From assembly GCF_002953715.1 (NCBI RefSeq), contig NZ_CP025015.1:1-64000 (forward strand): a DNA stretch of 64,000 bases, read 5' to 3'. Shown here piece by piece: positions 19,401-27,038 of the stretch. The position numbers were made by a program, and so were the translations under genes. How positions within the stretch are numbered: the stretch's first letter is position 1; each line of letters opens with the position of its first letter. This stretch comes from Rhizobium leguminosarum (GTDB lineage Bacteria > Pseudomonadota > Alphaproteobacteria > Rhizobiales > Rhizobiaceae). The notes under the pieces are model-generated. The model was not told the DNA's origin, did not search any database, and worked only from the letters and a program-made list of their open reading frames with translations.

Positions 19401-19793
19401 CCGTTGTTTCGGGCTATATGCGTCTCCTTCGCCGACAGCTGATCCCTCTGGCTCGGCGGGCGTCCATTCATCGATATCGCCGTGGCTGCAGCCGTCGACT
19501 TCATCGTGAAGTCGGTGGTGGCCGAATTCGTGCGCCAGGCAGAAATATTCTTCCTCTGCTTTCAGGTCATTCGCACAATAGATTTTGGGCGGTTCAGGGT
19601 CGGCAGCTGTAACATATGTAGCACGCGCACCGTCGAGTAGAATGTTGTCGGGTGCGACAAGCTTGACCGAGACGCCGCTCGTTTCCTTCGCCCGATTAAG
19701 CAAATCATCAGCGGCCACCAACTCGCCGGTCTCTCCGGCGAGTTCGGTGTGCCAATGTCGTGCCTGAGAGCGTACCTCGTTCCAACTGGTCAT
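16440..19793 (-). CDS. ImmA/IrrE peptidase - UvrD helicase fusion with C-terminal 4-Cys domain
   Basis: A 1117-residue three-part fusion. The N-terminal 200 residues are an ImmA/IrrE-type metallopeptidase domain with HEFGHH near residue 88 and a later Glu-rich helix (AQANLFARELLLP). The central part is a superfamily 1A UvrD/PcrA helicase: Walker A RAGPGTGKTRTL (about 218), LVDEYQDMN (about 430), GDVKQSIYRFRGA, and LMTVHASKGLEFPVVHVPSL (about 765). The C-terminus has CPRKFYYQ (about 905) and CPTCPYYFIC (about 1100), a Cys-(long gap)-CxxC-Cys arrangement like the iron-sulfur AddB/Cas4 nuclease fold. I could not find a clear PD-(D/E)XK triad, so nuclease activity is uncertain. It overlaps the XRE gene by 4 nt. 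Confidence 0.9.
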   Translation of the reverse strand: MTSWNEVRSQARHWHTELAGETGELVAADDLLNRAKETSGVSVKLVAPDNILLDGARATYVTAADPEPPKIYCANDLKAEEEYFCLAHEFGHHRLHDEVDGCSHGDIDEWTPAEPEGSAVGEGDAYSPKQRREAQANLFARELLLPRDKLKARFLTGGATAVQIASEMKVPENLVLQQLADALLLPNDPPARPLRKEPDPDPSQIKAIQAPPGPHQVRAGPGTGKTRTLVSRVAHLVEKEEPPSSILALTYSNDSAFDLASRIHASIGDKSAGVWTGTFHAFGLEILRLYWSEIGPNIAPKLVTRTDTLFLLEELMPNLGLDLYFDLHEPLRGLKSILGAISRAKDEICSPLMYADYARSMEATDPEASAKALEVAHVYRVYDDALRERGMVDFVDLIVRPIELFKQRPDIADQVRGTYRNVLVDEYQDMNRASGELLKILADPKRGPWVVGDVKQSIYRFRGASPINMSRFRDRFKAPEPTDLEINYRSGGRIVSIFDAFGRTLKLGGGAGSKPLEPHRGKNTGSVDFNVALSREAEQQGIAARIQLEVSNGGAHGDHAVLARSHGTLVRIAAHLERAGIPSLYFGDFFERPEIRDFLSLLSVAADHDGLGLLRVGQWAKYRIPVSDIIEMLHRAGKGEKSLLAMLQNGIDKSGLSDEGMIGLTSLAHDLAGVGFKTSPHLLISDYLFNKGGVLAPDIIEDTISAQQRRLAIYQLLQVTFEHHTTKGNPKRSFLDHVRRLEILDEEKEFRRLPAAAAGIDAVRLMTVHASKGLEFPVVHVPSLSPSHFPPNNRYDPCPPPAGMIENDPLLTADMEEKSLFYVALSRAKNILSLSRSNKYGGQPRPNPSPLLDPIRGMLPNPSSPTWVSEGKQAPPFPALLGNSDGIDEITVEAIERYADCPRKFYYQDVLRLRSKTERRPYLKFISVVRSTVKWLQDTPSSQWSGMELQFSATWLEHGPSTHPHGGLYEKTAKQMLGLAQKELTGPRLPTPRSSIIAGKNITTNADNIKATGSRITVQRLKAGPLSKSEKMRVRDALIFSIIARENSGTTVNFEHVSLLTGERSASGKVNHAIEGVIESYFGGIAQGRFDPITSDRNCPTCPYYFICATDGVRLPS

Positions 19794-20431
19794 GGTGGCC
19801 CGGTCCCTTTCTCAATTGACCGAAGCCACTCTTCTTTTTGCTCCGGCGGCATCGCCGATGCCGTGATGGCGTCCTTGAAACTCTCGGTCCTTACTTGAGC
19901 AGGACCCCGACTCTTCTGCAGCGCACGCGGTGAGGTAGCGCGGGGCGGAAGCGACAGCGCACGCCAAACTTCTTCAACACCAACCTTAAGAAGTTCAGAT
20001 AGCATGGTGGCCAACACTGTCGGGATACTCGCGACGGGAATACGGCAAAGGTCCAGCTTCGTCACGATTTCCTCATCGAGGCGCACCTTTGCGGCGAGGG
20101 ACGCAAACGTAAGACCAACGGCCCTGCTGAACTGCGCAAGCGTCCTAGCTTGCGCCCGCGCGGAGGGGACAGCGTTCGCCTTGCGAGCATGCAACAGGTT
20201 CAAAGCATGGCTCACTCCAATGTTCACGAAACGTTCAGATCGAGATTGTACGATCTCTTCATCTCCCGTTTCTGCCTGGACAGCCCATTCCGCGAAATAA
20301 TTTGTGAGATCGTCGGAAAACTGCGGGTATCGTTGGATCCACTGCAGCAAATTTTCATGCGAAGGTGTCACATCCTCTTCCAGCAGGAATGTAAGCACGT
20401 CGTCGAAGGTAACATTTTGATCAGTTGTCAT
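19790..20431 (-). CDS. XRE-like helix-turn-helix protein of the helicase operon
   Basis: A 213-residue protein. Residues about 95-145 (QARTLAQFSRAVGLTFASLA, then KVRLDEEIVTKLDLCRI) fit an XRE/Cro-like helix-turn-helix. XRE proteins are the usual partners, and often the cleavage targets, of ImmA/IrrE peptidases, and here the peptidase domain is encoded immediately downstream in the helicase fusion. The gene overlaps both neighbours by 4 nt (ATGA-type), so the three are co-translated. Likely a DNA-binding regulator or antitoxin-like partner. The fold call is moderate. Confidence 0.6.
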   Translation of the reverse strand: MTTDQNVTFDDVLTFLLEEDVTPSHENLLQWIQRYPQFSDDLTNYFAEWAVQAETGDEEIVQSRSERFVNIGVSHALNLLHARKANAVPSARAQARTLAQFSRAVGLTFASLAAKVRLDEEIVTKLDLCRIPVASIPTVLATMLSELLKVGVEEVWRALSLPPRATSPRALQKSRGPAQVRTESFKDAITASAMPPEQKEEWLRSIEKGTGPP

Positions 20432-21222
20432 TCTAGTTCTCCGTGGGCCTCACGCATCTCCTTTTCGGCGCGTTCGATCCAATACTGGACCGTTCGGCGC
20501 TGATTGGAGCGGAGGCCAAAATGGCGCAGTACCGAAGGGACGGTAGGATCGTCATGGTACATTGGCCAGTCGCGCATCTTGCGCAGGATAAACGCCTTGC
20601 GATGACGGGGGTCGGTTACCGCCTTCAGGAGGCGTCGCATCATTCCCTGGTCGATTCTGGTAGCAAGCGAGCTGTAGGGATCGTTAGGCATCGCTACAGC
20701 GTCGAGCGGGTCGGACCCGTTCGCGGACTTGGAAGCCGTCGAAACCTGATAGGGCTCGGGATGTGTTTCGAACTTCGCCGCCGCCTTGATCGCAAGTTGC
20801 TTAACTTTTCCGTTGAAGTCCACTTCCAGATACTCCGACGCACGGGTCGGAACCTCGGTCATGATGAGCTCCACGAGCTGAAGACTGACAGTGGTGTCAA
20901 TCTGCTGCAACGTCGTCGGATCCATCCCTTTCAAGATGAAGCCCAGCTTCGTCGAAGCACGTTTCAATACTTGCCGAAGTAACCAACCGAATGCCTTGTC
21001 ATCGTCAAGGGCATGTCGTGCGAGATAGACAAGTGTTTGGCTTTTCCACCGTGAGCTATTGCCAACGATGATGGTGTCCCACTTGTCGATGGGATATTGG
21101 ATGATCTCAGTGATCTGCCGCTCTACGTCGGCGAAACGCGCGTAGGGCATCCCAAGGCGCGTGCTCTGGGTAAGCGGATCGGGGCTTTTCAAAGGCCCAA
21201 GTTTTTTGGTGACAACGCTCAT
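20428..21222 (-). CDS. Sigma-70 region-4-like protein, first gene of the helicase operon
   Basis: A 264-residue protein. The C-terminal 65 residues (VTDPRHRKAFILRKMRDWPM, then SVLRHFGLRSNQRRTVQYWI and ERAEKEM) resemble the helix-turn-helix of sigma-70 region 4. The N-terminal 150 residues are unassigned. AAGGTGG precedes the ATG. It overlaps the XRE-like gene by 4 nt, suggesting co-regulation with the helicase. It could be a regulator with a sigma-like DNA-binding helix instead of a true sigma factor, since region 2 is not evident. Confidence 0.5.
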   Translation of the reverse strand: MSVVTKKLGPLKSPDPLTQSTRLGMPYARFADVERQITEIIQYPIDKWDTIIVGNSSRWKSQTLVYLARHALDDDKAFGWLLRQVLKRASTKLGFILKGMDPTTLQQIDTTVSLQLVELIMTEVPTRASEYLEVDFNGKVKQLAIKAAAKFETHPEPYQVSTASKSANGSDPLDAVAMPNDPYSSLATRIDQGMMRRLLKAVTDPRHRKAFILRKMRDWPMYHDDPTVPSVLRHFGLRSNQRRTVQYWIERAEKEMREAHGELE

Positions 21223-21431
21223 ACCACCTTACAAGCCTCACTTCGACCGAATCGGAAAGCATAACAAAAAAATTTCGCGCAAAGCGCCGAACGCGGCCTC
21301 ATCAGTTCGGAAGCTTGCCGTCCGTCTCCAACATATCGAGCAAGTCTGGGGTATCCGGGTCCCTTCGGTTGCGCAGACTTTCTCCGCGATACAGGCAAGG
21401 GTGTTTCGTTCGAGTAAGACCATGCCCTCCT

Positions 21432-21629
21432 TCAAAATGAGCCCAGCCGGCCCTTTGGCATGTGCACGCTAATTATGTGAGCACCGCACTTGGGGCAGAA
21501 CCGCTGATATGCCGCATTGCCGTTCTCATCACGAACTTCTTGGTAAACCCACGTCTTTCGAACGTGAATGGTTTTTCCCGATGCCGTGCGACGCTGATGC
21601 GCACGACGCTCAACCCATCTTCCCGGCAT
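21432..21629 (-). CDS. 65-residue zinc-ribbon protein translationally coupled to sbcC
   Basis: A small basic protein (MPGRWVERRAHQRRTASGKT at the start) with a single FCPKCGAH half zinc ribbon near residue 47 and a glycine/phenylalanine end. The ATG overlaps the SbcC stop by one base (TGATG), so re-initiation is likely; a longer frame from 21665 would lie inside sbcC. No catalytic motif. It may be a subunit or adaptor of the SbcCD complex encoded upstream. After it, 209 bp contain a probable promoter for the sigma-like/XRE/helicase genes. Confidence 0.6.
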   Translation of the reverse strand: MPGRWVERRAHQRRTASGKTIHVRKTWVYQEVRDENGNAAYQRFCPKCGAHIISVHMPKGRLGSF

Positions 21630-24600
21630 CAAAAAGCACTCCTCGTCTGGATTGTGCTGCCCCACGGTCCCCTATCGACATAGAAGCCATTCGGAATCGA
21701 TTCCTGCACCTCTCGCACGTGAGAAATCAGACCCACCGCGCGGCGTTGGCTCACTAGTTTGTTGAGAACGTCCAACACCTGGTCGAGAGTCCCTGTGCCG
21801 TTCTCGGCGTCGAGGCTACCAAATCCTTCGTCGATGAAGATCGTGTCGAGTTGAACCTTGCCGCTCGCACTTTCGACTACGTCCGCCAACCCCAATGCCA
21901 GTGCGAGGGCAGCAATGAAGCTCTCGCCTCCTGATAACGTCGCCGTTGGTCGGGATTTGCCGGTGTAAATGTCATTCACACGAATGCCTAGGCCACGACG
22001 GCCGCGACCGCTTTCCTCAACCTCACGTTCAAGATAGTAGCGGTGACCCGTCATCGGTCCCAATCGCAAGTTCGCGGCTTCAAGCACTTGATCGAACATG
22101 GCGCCAATTGCGAATGTCTCAAGATCCAGGTTCTGGGCGTTCTTACCATCAAACAAGCTGGCCAGGCGACGCAGAGGACCAGAACTGAGCTCGAGTGCAT
22201 CGAGGCGCTCCATCGTCTGGGCGAGTTGCTCCTGGAGGCGAATCAGGTGATCCAGTCGGCTGGCTGCTTTGATACGAGCTTCTTGCGCAGCCTCATGCGT
22301 ACTCGTCGCCTTGACTCGGGTCTCCTCAAAAGGAGGTAGGTCAGGTCGCAACAATCTGACGATCTTGGTTCGGGAGTTGTCAACGGCCTGTTGAGCCGCC
22401 ATCAAGTGCTGCCGATGCCGCTCCACCCGGCTTCGATTGTCGTCGATTTGGTCGATCGCCGCCTTGAGAGCATGAAACTCTGCTTCCGTAAGGTGCGCCG
22501 CATCGAGACGGGCGTCGAATATCTGCCGCGCTCTTTCCAAACGGACTTGACGAGCGGCGAGGGCGTCGTTTGCTGCTTGCAGATCGCGCCTCGCAACGAT
22601 CGAGGCCTCACGAGCACGCGTTGCCTCCTCGGCCACGGCACGCATTGTGGTTTGGCGCTGATTGTGGAGATGCTGCCTCTCGTTAACGGCGATTTCAAGC
22701 GCAGCAACGTTCCTGAGGTTCTCAGGTACATCGGCCAACGTCAGCGATAACTGCGACTGCGCCACGGCCTTAGTGGTCTTCGCCTCGTTGGAGGCTTGTT
22801 GAAGCTCCCCGTGGGCTTTCTGATGCCCCTCGATTCTTACCTCGCGGTCCCGCAGCTGCGTCTCAAGGGCAATCAAATCTATGACTGAGCCGAGCGCGCG
22901 AACTGCATTCGCGCAGTCTTGGAGTTTACTACGGAGCTGCGCGGAGGACAGCTCGGGCTTCTCAGCTTGGACAAGCTGACCCTGTCGCTCTGCAAGGATG
23001 TCTCGCGCAGATGTAAGCTTCTTGTCCGCATTGCGTTCCGCAAGTTCCGCTTCTTTGCAATGGCGTCTGGCATCACGGAATGCCGAATCCAAGCCAACGT
23101 TTTCGACGCGACCTGTCGCAGGTGCTGGATGATGTGTAGCGCCACAGACCGGGCAGGGTTCACCATCTGCAAGTTTGTGGGCGAGGTGAAGAGCTTGGGC
23201 CTCGGCCAGCTGTCGTTCCGCTTCGGAGAGCGCGGCCTGTGCCTTTTGGAGGAAACCGGTCGCGTGAGAATGATTGCGCTCTTCCGCTTCGACCAACGCG
23301 GCTGCCGATTGTGCGCCTTGCGCGACCGTTTCGTAGGTCTCGGCGACCTTGAGGGCGGCCGTCAGGCTTGCGGCTTGTGTTGCAGTGGTCTGGCGCTGCG
23401 TCTCGCTGGTCCGCGCCGTCTGCAGCTTCGCGGCAAGCCCGTCCTTTTCGTCAATCAAGCTTTCAATTTCGCCACAAGACTTAGCGACAGCCGCCTCGGC
23501 CTCCAGAAATGCAGCGGCGCTTCTCTGCGCCTCCTCAGCTAATGCCGCTGAGTTTTCGACTGTTTGACGGTGACGCGCGAGCGACTCGAGCTGGCGGCGA
23601 AGATCGTCGATTTCAGCACTACGTGCGTTTTCGGCGGCGAGTGCTTCTGTCGCCCGTTGCTCCCTGTCCGCGGCTGCCTTCTCCGCTTCCTCTTCAACGA
23701 CTTTCTTTTCTTGTGCCTCATCGACGTCGAGATGTGCCTCTCGAAGCACGCCTTCAACGTCAAGGAGGCTTCGGGCACGTTCGGCCTCGGCTACGCGTTG
23801 GGCAAGCTGTTCGATCTCGGGAGCGAGAGCTTCGAGTTTGAGGACGTCAGCCTGCGCTGTTTCGACCGCCGCAAAGAGCCTTTCGGTGTCGCGAGCGAGT
23901 TCCAGCGCAGCTCTTGCCGCGGCGAGATCCTCTAGTGCCCTGGCTTCTTCTAGACTACGGTCGTGTAGTGTCGCACGTGCACCCTCTATTCCATCGACGA
24001 GGGCGTCCGCGCTCTCGAAGCCTTCCCCGGATAGCCGGCGGGAGCAGACTTCGCGTTCGGCACGCACCTCACGTTCTGCATCTTCCGCGTCGATTCTCAT
24101 TTTAGCCGTCAAGCGGCGGTATAGCGAAACGTCAAAGAGGCTTCTAAGGATTGCGAGCCGATCCTTCGTGTTTGCAGCGAGAAAAGCCTCGAAACGACCT
24201 TGGGGCAACAAAACGATTTGCCTGAATTGGTCGACGCCATAGCCGAGCAGGTCTTTGATCGACGCCTCGACCAAACTTGTCTTCTTTTCTGCAACGGCCT
24301 TTCCGAGATTGCCGCCGGTGATGTCGTCGAGCGACAAGCCGGTTGCGTCAAACAGCCAGGCCTCGTGGGCGCTGCGCGTCTCACCAAACCCACGTTGCTT
24401 GAGTCGAGCTTGCTCCGGCCGGCGACGGACGACATACCGGCGTTCGCCGATGTCGAAGACGAACTCAACCTCCGTCATCAACTCCGCGCTGGCATGGTCC
24501 GAACGAAGCGAACCTGGATCCTGCTCGGCTTTGGCCGGCTCACCGAACAATGCGAATGTCATGCCGCTGAAAATGCTGGATTTACCGGCGCCGGTTTTGC

Positions 24601-24703
24601 CATAGATTCCGAAGAGCCCGGTTTGAACGGCATCGCGAAAGTCGACGACCTCGGTTCCAGCGAACGGACCAAATGCCTGGAGTGTCAGCAGCACGGGTTT
24701 CAT
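21629..24703 (-). CDS. sbcC: SbcC-type SMC-like nuclease ATPase
   Basis: A 1024-residue Rad50/SbcC protein. Walker A YGKTGAGKSSIFSG (about 35-45), long coiled coils, a zinc hook CPVCGATHH (about 516), the ABC signature TLSGGESFIAALALALGLAD (about 919) and Walker B LDTIFIDEGFGSLD (about 955) are all in order. With SbcD it would cleave hairpin or end-blocked DNA. Length is normal. The start overlaps the SbcD stop by 4 nt. This plasmid copy sits in the defence-like cluster and may be a dedicated system component as well as or instead of a housekeeping enzyme. Confidence 0.93.
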   Translation of the reverse strand: MKPVLLTLQAFGPFAGTEVVDFRDAVQTGLFGIYGKTGAGKSSIFSGMTFALFGEPAKAEQDPGSLRSDHASAELMTEVEFVFDIGERRYVVRRRPEQARLKQRGFGETRSAHEAWLFDATGLSLDDITGGNLGKAVAEKKTSLVEASIKDLLGYGVDQFRQIVLLPQGRFEAFLAANTKDRLAILRSLFDVSLYRRLTAKMRIDAEDAEREVRAEREVCSRRLSGEGFESADALVDGIEGARATLHDRSLEEARALEDLAAARAALELARDTERLFAAVETAQADVLKLEALAPEIEQLAQRVAEAERARSLLDVEGVLREAHLDVDEAQEKKVVEEEAEKAAADREQRATEALAAENARSAEIDDLRRQLESLARHRQTVENSAALAEEAQRSAAAFLEAEAAVAKSCGEIESLIDEKDGLAAKLQTARTSETQRQTTATQAASLTAALKVAETYETVAQGAQSAAALVEAEERNHSHATGFLQKAQAALSEAERQLAEAQALHLAHKLADGEPCPVCGATHHPAPATGRVENVGLDSAFRDARRHCKEAELAERNADKKLTSARDILAERQGQLVQAEKPELSSAQLRSKLQDCANAVRALGSVIDLIALETQLRDREVRIEGHQKAHGELQQASNEAKTTKAVAQSQLSLTLADVPENLRNVAALEIAVNERQHLHNQRQTTMRAVAEEATRAREASIVARRDLQAANDALAARQVRLERARQIFDARLDAAHLTEAEFHALKAAIDQIDDNRSRVERHRQHLMAAQQAVDNSRTKIVRLLRPDLPPFEETRVKATSTHEAAQEARIKAASRLDHLIRLQEQLAQTMERLDALELSSGPLRRLASLFDGKNAQNLDLETFAIGAMFDQVLEAANLRLGPMTGHRYYLEREVEESGRGRRGLGIRVNDIYTGKSRPTATLSGGESFIAALALALGLADVVESASGKVQLDTIFIDEGFGSLDAENGTGTLDQVLDVLNKLVSQRRAVGLISHVREVQESIPNGFYVDRGPWGSTIQTRSAF

Positions 24704-25848
24704 GCCGCGTCCCCCTCGACCTGCATGCCATGCAGCACCGCACTCACCAGTGACTGCTCGGCCTCCGTCGTACCTTCGCCGCTGATCTGCTCAAGGAATG
24801 CATCGACAACGTCAGTGGGAGCCGTCGCACGCGCCGCGGAGGCGACCACTTCCTTGGCCCCAGGAACTTGCTCGTCCCGCGCGTAGCTCAAATGGCAAGC
24901 ATGGGGAAACACCTCACGCAGGCGCTTCATCGGCTCGATCAGTGGAATGTCATCTGTCAGGATGGCCTTAATGAAATCGGTGGACGGTTTTCCCACGACG
25001 AGCTCACTATGTTTACCGCGAAGGACCCGCACACCCCGGGGCGGTTTGAAAGGAATCGCTTCGATCCAGATGTGCCCCGCGCCATCCATTTCGACGAAGC
25101 TCATGGACTTCTCATGATCCGTTTCATCGAAACCGAATGCCAGTGGCGAGCCGGAATAGCGAATGTGTTCTGCGCCGACATGCTGAGGACGATGCAAGTG
25201 GCCAAGCGCCACGTAATGTGCCCCGGCAAATACTTCCGGAGACACTGTCTCTATGCCGCCAACGCGGGCGAGAGGTCGTTCGACGTCACTGGTTCGAGCG
25301 CCGGCGACGAAGGCATGAGACACCACAACCCACCGTGCGCCGATCGGGACACCTCGCCGGGCTGCGGTTAACTGAGCTACCAGCACGTGCTCCGGGGTTG
25401 TGATTTCCTCGTCTCCGAAGCATTCTCGCGCGGCGTATTCGTATGAGAATGGTAGTGCCGAAAACGCCACCGGTCCGTGTTCGTCGGTCAATACTAGAAC
25501 TGGTTCATCTGCGCTCACAACGCCACGCACCAGCGAACGGGTCCCGTCGGTGAGAACCGCCATGGCGCCGATCCGGTCGCCAGAATCGTGATTGCCCGCG
25601 ATCACCACCACGGCGGCTGCGGTATCTCGGGAAATACGGGTCATGAAGCGGTTGAATTGGCGAATGGCAGACGACGGTGGAGCCGCGCGATCAAAGACAT
25701 CTCCGGCAATGATCAAGACATCTGCGCGCTTTTCGGAAACGGCGCCAAAGATCTGATCAAGGATGACGTCCTGATCGCCGTCGAGTGCGATGCCATTGAA
25801 CTGTCGCCCAAGATGCAAGTCCGCTGTGTGAAGAATGCGCATCGTCAT
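24700..25848 (-). CDS. sbcD: SbcD-type nuclease (Mre11 family)
   Basis: A 382-residue calcineurin-like phosphoesterase. Metal-binding motifs are HTADLHLGR (residues 6-14), AGDVFDRA (about 48), AGNHDSGD (about 84), VVSHAF and ALGHLHRPQ (about 218). It is the nuclease partner of SbcC, first gene of the minus-strand cluster and divergent from the WYL regulator. The 65-71 bp between the two starts carries AATTTCTATA direct repeats that may control both. The start is ATG at 25848; a second ATG two codons later is equally possible. Confidence 0.93.
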   Translation of the reverse strand: MTMRILHTADLHLGRQFNGIALDGDQDVILDQIFGAVSEKRADVLIIAGDVFDRAAPPSSAIRQFNRFMTRISRDTAAAVVVIAGNHDSGDRIGAMAVLTDGTRSLVRGVVSADEPVLVLTDEHGPVAFSALPFSYEYAARECFGDEEITTPEHVLVAQLTAARRGVPIGARWVVVSHAFVAGARTSDVERPLARVGGIETVSPEVFAGAHYVALGHLHRPQHVGAEHIRYSGSPLAFGFDETDHEKSMSFVEMDGAGHIWIEAIPFKPPRGVRVLRGKHSELVVGKPSTDFIKAILTDDIPLIEPMKRLREVFPHACHLSYARDEQVPGAKEVVASAARATAPTDVVDAFLEQISGEGTTEAEQSLVSAVLHGMQVEGDAA

Positions 25849-25853
25849 AACCT

Positions 25854-25882
25854 GTATAATTTCTATACATGTAATTTCTATA
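25854..25882. promoter_or_regulatory. Direct-repeat operator between sbcD and the WYL regulator
   Basis: Two identical AATTTCTATA decamers at 25858-25867 and 25873-25882, 15 bp apart, sit in an AT-rich stretch only 6 bp upstream of the sbcD start. They read as TATAGAAATT on the sbcD strand. WYL-type defence regulators (BrxR/CapW-like) bind AT-rich repeats of this kind upstream of their own operons. Binding here is inference. Confidence 0.55.
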
Positions 25883-25919
25883 TGGACGTTCGCGTCAGAG
25901 TCAATATAGGTTCGTGCTC

Positions 25920-26711
25920 ATGAGCCTTGATGACCTCAAATATCCCCAACGGCAACGATTAGTGTTCCTCGATCGCTGCCTGACCTGGCGCGGAATGGCG
26001 AAGCGCCGTGACCTGATCGACCGGTTTAAGATTTCCAGTGCCCAGGCCGCCATCGATTTCCGCGAGTACCTAACTCGAGTCGCGGTGGCGCCGATCTACG
26101 ACGCGACACAGAAAACCTATGTCGCGGCGCCTGGCCATAAGCCACTAGCTCCGTCGACCCTAGTGGAGGCATTTGAAGCACTAGATGGGACGGGGGACGG
26201 TTCGACGATAGCTTCCATTCCGCAACCGGTGCGGCAGGCCACTCCGGCTACAGTCACCAAGCTTTATGCGGCGTTGAAGGGGCAGAAGGCGGTCAATGTC
26301 GCATATACGTCAATCAATTCCGGCGTGGACGATGGTCAATGGCTTGTGCCAACTCGTTTCATGTCTGACGGAGAGAATGTTCATCTCCGAGCGTTCAGTT
26401 TTAAACACCATACTTATCGGGACTATCTACCGATTCGGATAAGCCCATGGAGCACATTCGAGCTTCGTGATTTAGAGGCGCCGTTGCCGGCCGATGTCGA
26501 CTGGCACACTAAGGCGGTATTCCGGTTGCGTCCCAAGAGTGATCTCTCCGACGACCAAGCCGCCGTGGTTAGACGAGAGTATGGGTTCGACGGTGAGTTT
26601 TTGGTCGTAGAGATCCGGAAAGCGATGGAGATCTATTTCAGGAGAAGATGGCGATTGGAGGAGAAGAATTCTCGTTTGGAGGTCGCTAAGATTGACTTTG
26701 AGAACCTTTAA
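25920..26711 (+). CDS. WYL-domain transcriptional regulator (BrxR/CapW-like)
   Basis: A protein of about 263 residues. The N-terminal winged helix-turn-helix (RQRLVFLDRCLTWRGMAKRR, then DLIDRFKISSAQAAIDFREY) is followed by a WYL-type domain from about residue 115 (KAVNVAYTSINSG.. VPTRFMSDGENVHLRAF) and a C-terminal domain. This is the layout of BrxR/CapW regulators that repress phage-defence operons until a ligand is sensed. I use ATG 25920; a GTG at 25914 would add two residues. It is divergent from sbcDC, and AATTTCTATA repeats lie between. Confidence 0.8.
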   Translation: MSLDDLKYPQRQRLVFLDRCLTWRGMAKRRDLIDRFKISSAQAAIDFREYLTRVAVAPIYDATQKTYVAAPGHKPLAPSTLVEAFEALDGTGDGSTIASIPQPVRQATPATVTKLYAALKGQKAVNVAYTSINSGVDDGQWLVPTRFMSDGENVHLRAFSFKHHTYRDYLPIRISPWSTFELRDLEAPLPADVDWHTKAVFRLRPKSDLSDDQAAVVRREYGFDGEFLVVEIRKAMEIYFRRRWRLEEKNSRLEVAKIDFENL

Positions 26712-27038
26712 GGCCTTTTCGAAGGTCGAGACGATTTAGCGCTGTCTGCTTTCGGGAGAATGGGACCGTAACGCTCGGTCCTCGCGAGGCGCCCGGTGCT
26801 CTACAGTCTGCTCTGCAGCGCATCGGCGTCCTGACAGCACCTCAGAGATTGCCGCATCGGGACAATCTGAGTTCGCTGATCGGGCGACCTGACGGGATCT
26901 TTCATTGAGCACACGAGATCAGTGAGGCCCAACTGGACGATGGAATGCGCCACGCACGGCGCTTCATCGAGTAGTTTGCGAAATCTCTGCTCGATCTGAA
27001 TCTTTTGCAGTAGGCCATCGTAGGGACAGGCTGGGTCA
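26712..27038. other. Gene-poor interval after the WYL regulator
   Basis: A 327-bp interval between convergent genes. Short frames on both strands have no ribosome-binding site or motif, and I see no strong terminator, repeat or RNA structure. Confidence 0.4.
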
